Source of the DNA: Thermotoga petrophila RKU-1
GTDB lineage: Bacteria > Thermotogota > Thermotogae > Thermotogales > Thermotogaceae
Length of the DNA stretch: 64,000 nt
Assembly (NCBI RefSeq): GCF_000016785.1
Contig: NC_009486.1
Span: 1,612,001 to 1,676,000, forward strand
Reading direction: 5' to 3'
Below, in pieces: positions 60,949-64,000 of this stretch (position 1 is the first letter of the stretch; each line of letters starts with the position of its first letter). A model generated the notes under the pieces. That model was given only the letters and a program-made list of their open reading frames with translations. It had not been told where the DNA came from and did not search any database. The translations under genes and the position numbers were made by a program.

Positions 60949-62916
60949 ATGTTCAGGAGAGTTCTGTGGGGCCTTCTTGTAGTAATCTTCGCAGCCCAGA
61001 TCCTTGCTATTGGACTCAACAAAATCGTTCCCGGTGAGTATTACAATCTCACCGACTACGAACGTCTGACAGGCAAGAAGATCACGAAATTCAACGAAGC
61101 ACCGATGTTGAAAGAGATGGTTGAGAAAGGACTGCTTCCACCTGTGGAGGAAAGGCTTCCGAAGAATCCGGTTGTGGTGACACCTTATGAGGAGATAGGT
61201 CAATACGGTGGTACCTGGAGAAGAGTATGGTTCGGCCTTCCGGATCAGCCCAATGTCGATAAGATCGCTGTCGAGAAACTCGTGATGTTCGATAAGACCG
61301 GTGGGGTAATACTTCCGAATATCCTCGAAGAGTGGCAGGTTAGCAGTGATGGTAAAACGTTTGTCTTCAAGATAAGAGAAGGGCTGAAGTGGTCTGATGG
61401 TGTGCCTGTCACCACAGAGGACGTGAGATTTTGGTATGAAGACATTTTACTGGATGAAAATCTGACCCCTACGATTCCTTCCTGGCTGATCGCTGGAGGT
61501 AAACCCTTAAAAGTAGAAATCGTCGATAAGTGTACATTCAAAGTAAATTTCGAAGTCCCCTATCCTCTGTTTCTCTATCAGCTAGCATACCGGGGACAGG
61601 GCGGTTACGTTTTCGTTGTCCCATCGCACTATCTGAAAAACTTCCATCCAAAGTATGTCCCGCTTGAAAAACTGACACAAATGGCGAAGGAAGAAGGATA
61701 CGATTACTGGTGGCAACTTTTCGCTGCGAAAGGTACCAATACCAATGCGTGGATTACGAATCCTGAGCTTCCCGTACTCTATCCATGGAAATTGAAGAAA
61801 TTGACTGATTCACAACTCGTCATCGAAAGGAACCCATACTATTTCAAGGTGGATCCTGAAGGGAATCAGCTTCCATACATAGATGAAATAGTGTTCTACA
61901 GGATTCAAGACAAACAGATGGCGCTCATGAAAGCTATGGCTGGAGAAATAGATATGCAAACCAGGCACTTTGGAACGGAACAGTTCACTATATTACTTGA
62001 GAACAGGGAAAAAGGTGGCTATAGAGTTTTGAGATGGGTTTGGGGTGTTGGCAGCATAGTAACGTTCTATGTGAATCAAAATGTGAAAGATCCCGTTCTT
62101 AGAGAACTCTTCCAGAATCCAAAGTTCAGATACGCCCTTTCACTGGCGATAAACCGAGAAGAAATAGCTACCCTGGTCTTCCACAACCTTGGTGAGCCAC
62201 GTCAAGCATCACTGATCACAGGTGTTGCTTTCTACGATCCTGAATGGGAGAAAGCATATGCGGAATATAACCCTGAGAAGGCGAACGCTCTCTTGGATGA
62301 AATAGGCCTGACAAAGCGAGATGCCGAGGGTTATAGAATAAGATCGGATGGCAAAAGGTTGGAAATAATAATAGAGTACTCCGTAACAGACGCTGTTGTT
62401 GACGTACTGGAGATGGTAAAACAGTACTGGGAAAATCTGGGTATCAAGGTGCTCCTGAAACCTGAGGAACGATCGCTCTACATGACAAGGTGTGAAGCAG
62501 GAGAGCCTGAAATAGGTGCGTGGTCATTCGACAGATGTGCAGCCGTATTGAGCGATCCTGGAAGGTTACTGGGAACAGTGTGGGATGGCCCATGGGCACC
62601 TCTTTATGCAAGGTGGTACATTTCCGGTGGAAAAGCTGGCGAGGAACCACCAGAAGGCTCAGACATTAGAAGAATCTACGAGCTTTGGGACAAAGTAAAA
62701 GTAACCGTCGATGAAGAAGAAAGAGACAGACTTTTCAAGGAGCTCATCAACATTCATAAGAAAAATATCTTCTTCATAGGAACGGTGGGAGAAGTCCAGA
62801 TACCTGTCATCGTGAAGGACAATTTCAGAAATGTCCCTGATGGATTAATCTTTGATCATCCTCTCTTCAGTCCAAAGAATGCCCGACCGGAACAATTCTT
62901 CTTTGAACTGAAATAA
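60949..62916 (+). CDS. Extracellular oligosaccharide-binding protein (SBP family 5)
   Basis: 655 residues from ATG 60949; a signal peptide spans 1-22 (...FAAQILAIG). Family-5 binding protein: GGTWRRVWFG, FVFKIREGLKWSDGVPVTTEDVRFWYE-type region (given here in parts KIREGLKWSDG, TTEDVRFW), LVIERNPYYFKVDPEGNQLPY-like (LVIERNPYYF), and YALSLAINREEI. In Thermotoga such proteins bind oligosaccharides rather than peptides. Transport permeases/ATPases are not in the window; likely beyond PL11. Substrate likely rhamnogalacturonan oligosaccharides. Confidence 0.9.
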   Translation: MFRRVLWGLLVVIFAAQILAIGLNKIVPGEYYNLTDYERLTGKKITKFNEAPMLKEMVEKGLLPPVEERLPKNPVVVTPYEEIGQYGGTWRRVWFGLPDQPNVDKIAVEKLVMFDKTGGVILPNILEEWQVSSDGKTFVFKIREGLKWSDGVPVTTEDVRFWYEDILLDENLTPTIPSWLIAGGKPLKVEIVDKCTFKVNFEVPYPLFLYQLAYRGQGGYVFVVPSHYLKNFHPKYVPLEKLTQMAKEEGYDYWWQLFAAKGTNTNAWITNPELPVLYPWKLKKLTDSQLVIERNPYYFKVDPEGNQLPYIDEIVFYRIQDKQMALMKAMAGEIDMQTRHFGTEQFTILLENREKGGYRVLRWVWGVGSIVTFYVNQNVKDPVLRELFQNPKFRYALSLAINREEIATLVFHNLGEPRQASLITGVAFYDPEWEKAYAEYNPEKANALLDEIGLTKRDAEGYRIRSDGKRLEIIIEYSVTDAVVDVLEMVKQYWENLGIKVLLKPEERSLYMTRCEAGEPEIGAWSFDRCAAVLSDPGRLLGTVWDGPWAPLYARWYISGGKAGEEPPEGSDIRRIYELWDKVKVTVDEEERDRLFKELINIHKKNIFFIGTVGEVQIPVIVKDNFRNVPDGLIFDHPLFSPKNARPEQFFFELK

Positions 62917-62934
62917 TAAGCATCTACCGGAATT

Positions 62935-62961
62935 ACCCGGTGGTCCACCACCGGGTTTTTT
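62935..62961 (+). terminator. Rho-independent terminator after the binding-protein gene
   Basis: ACCCGGTGG/CCACCGGGT stem (62935-62943 with 62948-62956), 4-nt loop, then TTTTTT. It separates the binding protein from PL11. Confidence 0.95.
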
Positions 62962-62971
62962 ATTGCCGATC

Positions 62972-63001
62972 TTGAATTTGCAGATCATAACATGATAAAA
63001 T
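62972..63001 (+). promoter_or_regulatory. Likely promoter of the PL11 lyase gene
   Basis: TTGAAT (62972-62977), 18 nt, TAAAAT (62996-63001). ATCAT-AAC-ATGAT, a short palindrome, lies inside the spacer. About 40 bases to the start. Confidence 0.45.
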
Positions 63002-63040
63002 CTGTAACTGATGATGATCATTTTATGGGGGGTGATGCTG

Positions 63041-64000
63041 GTGAAAAGATCTCTTTTGATTCTGATTTTGACCATCGTCTGTTCCCTTTTGCTCTTCGGA
63101 GCCCGGCAGATGGAATACCTCAAAAGAGGGATGGTAGCCATCAAGACTGATGAGGGAGTCTTTCTGAGCTGGAGAAAACTGGGAACCGATCCTGAAGATG
63201 TCAGATTCCACATCTACCGCGATGGGCAAAGGATAACCCCCGCTCCCGTCAGCTTGACCAATTTCCTCGATCCTGAAGGGACACTTGAGTCTGTATACAA
63301 AGTGATTCCTGTGATCGGAGGGAAAGAGCGGGTTGAAGAAGCTTCAAAAGAGGTGAAAGTCTGGGAGAAGAACTATCTTGAGATTCCCATCAGAAAACCG
63401 GAGGGAGGTGTCACACCAGACGGTGTGCATTATGAGTACACCGCAAACGATGCAGCTGTCGGAGATTTGGACGGTGATGGTGAATACGAAATCGTTCTGA
63501 AATGGGATCCTACCAATTCGAAGGACAACGCACACGATGGTTACACTGGGAACACATATCTTGATGCCTACGAGTTTGACGGAACACACCTCTGGAGGAT
63601 AGACCTGGGTAGAAACATCAGATCAGGTGCACATTACACACCTTTCATCGTTTATGATCTCGACGGCGATGGCAGAGCAGAAGTTGTTTGCAGAACTTCC
63701 GATGGTACAGTGGATGGACAGGGGAACGTGATAGGAGATCCAAACGCGGATTATCGAAACGAGAAAGGAAGGATCCTCACGGGGCCGGAGTACTTGACGG
63801 TGTTCGATGGATTAACAGGAAGAGCTCTGGTAACAGTTCCGTTCGAACCTGCACGGGAAACTGTGGAGAGCTGGGGAGACAACTATGGAAACAGAGTGGA
63901 CAGATTCCTGATGGCAGTTGCTTATCTGGATGGCCAGAGACCGAGTGTTGTCTCTTGCAGAGGTTACTATGCCAGAACTGCTCTGGCTGCTTACAACTTC
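63041..64000 (+). CDS. Rhamnogalacturonan lyase, PL11 family (3' end outside window)
   Basis: 320 codons visible from GTG 63041 (GGGGGG about eight bases upstream; ATG 63035 is an alternative). A signal peptide (2-20) shows secretion. The visible domain matches PL11 lyases such as Bacillus YesW: GVFLSWRKLGTDP, then AVGDLDGDGEYEIVLKWDP, YLDAYEFDGTHLWRIDLG, GAHYTPFIVYDLDGDGRAEV and CRTSDGTVDG. The DLDGDG loops are calcium-binding turns of the beta-propeller. It cuts the rhamnose-galacturonate backbone of rhamnogalacturonan I by beta-elimination. Catalytic residues further on are not covered by the window. Confidence 0.95.
   Translation, partial: MKRSLLILILTIVCSLLLFGARQMEYLKRGMVAIKTDEGVFLSWRKLGTDPEDVRFHIYRDGQRITPAPVSLTNFLDPEGTLESVYKVIPVIGGKERVEEASKEVKVWEKNYLEIPIRKPEGGVTPDGVHYEYTANDAAVGDLDGDGEYEIVLKWDPTNSKDNAHDGYTGNTYLDAYEFDGTHLWRIDLGRNIRSGAHYTPFIVYDLDGDGRAEVVCRTSDGTVDGQGNVIGDPNADYRNEKGRILTGPEYLTVFDGLTGRALVTVPFEPARETVESWGDNYGNRVDRFLMAVAYLDGQRPSVVSCRGYYARTALAAYNF

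Overview
The window looks like chromosome from a hyperthermophilic Thermotoga very close to T. maritima, T. petrophila or Thermotoga sp. RQ2. The proteins are near-identical in my memory to T. maritima ferritin, adenylosuccinate lyase, ornithine carbamoyltransferase, a 90-residue cupin and others. Gene order also matches the T. maritima TM1067-TM1133 stretch in reverse. The strain call is memory-based, not computed. A rhamnogalacturonan lyase gene at the right edge is one feature I do not recall at this place in T. maritima MSB8. Genes are packed with 1-20 nt overlaps, strong GGAGG ribosome sites and frequent GTG/TTG starts.

Left part (1-6.4 kb): a MoxR ATPase / DUF58 / membrane-protein operon on the minus strand, a divergent aminotransferase plus phosphotransbutyrylase-like pair, then a nucleosidase-like gene and ferritin. 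From 6.4 to 20.2 kb is an extracytoplasmic region. It holds four small pilin-like or secreted genes (one with a beta-solenoid-like repeat body), FlaG and FliD, and a BTAD-type regulator. A minus-strand set follows: a barrel-like protein, a compact secretin, a duplicated Ig-type DUF916-like protein and three related secreted proteins. A cupin, the SRP RNA and a prepilin-like gene whose start codon lies inside the SRP RNA 3' end close the region. The secretin/Ig/three-paralogue cluster is the best candidate for an undescribed system.

From 20.2 to 42.1 kb an almost gapless minus-strand gene run encodes Mrp-type antiporter subunits (one fused to half of a periplasmic binding-protein domain), a radical-SAM enzyme, RNase III, thymidylate kinase, ArgF, PurA, PurB, an rRNA methyltransferase, ArgRS, HisRS, two degenerate nitrilase-like proteins, a Trk potassium system and a rhomboid protease. 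From 42.2 to 51.9 kb a plus-strand run encodes MetRS, GyrA, archease, LexA, a STAS protein, RpiB, PrmA, PanC, a phosphodiesterase, a PP-loop enzyme and a possible 28-residue protein.

Right part (51.8-64 kb): a rhamnose/rhamnogalacturonan utilisation locus. It has a rhamnosidase-like glycosidase, RhaB, RhaD, RhaA and a sensory-rhodopsin-transducer-family protein on the minus strand. Divergent from these are a DeoR-type regulator, a GH4 enzyme with a CHG motif, an oligosaccharide-binding protein and a PL11 lyase cut by the window edge. Inverted repeats ATCACAA...TTGTGAT lie at both the regulator promoter and the binding-protein promoter, suggesting shared control. No tRNA gene, CRISPR array, insertion sequence or stretch over 300 bases without a gene or RNA was seen.
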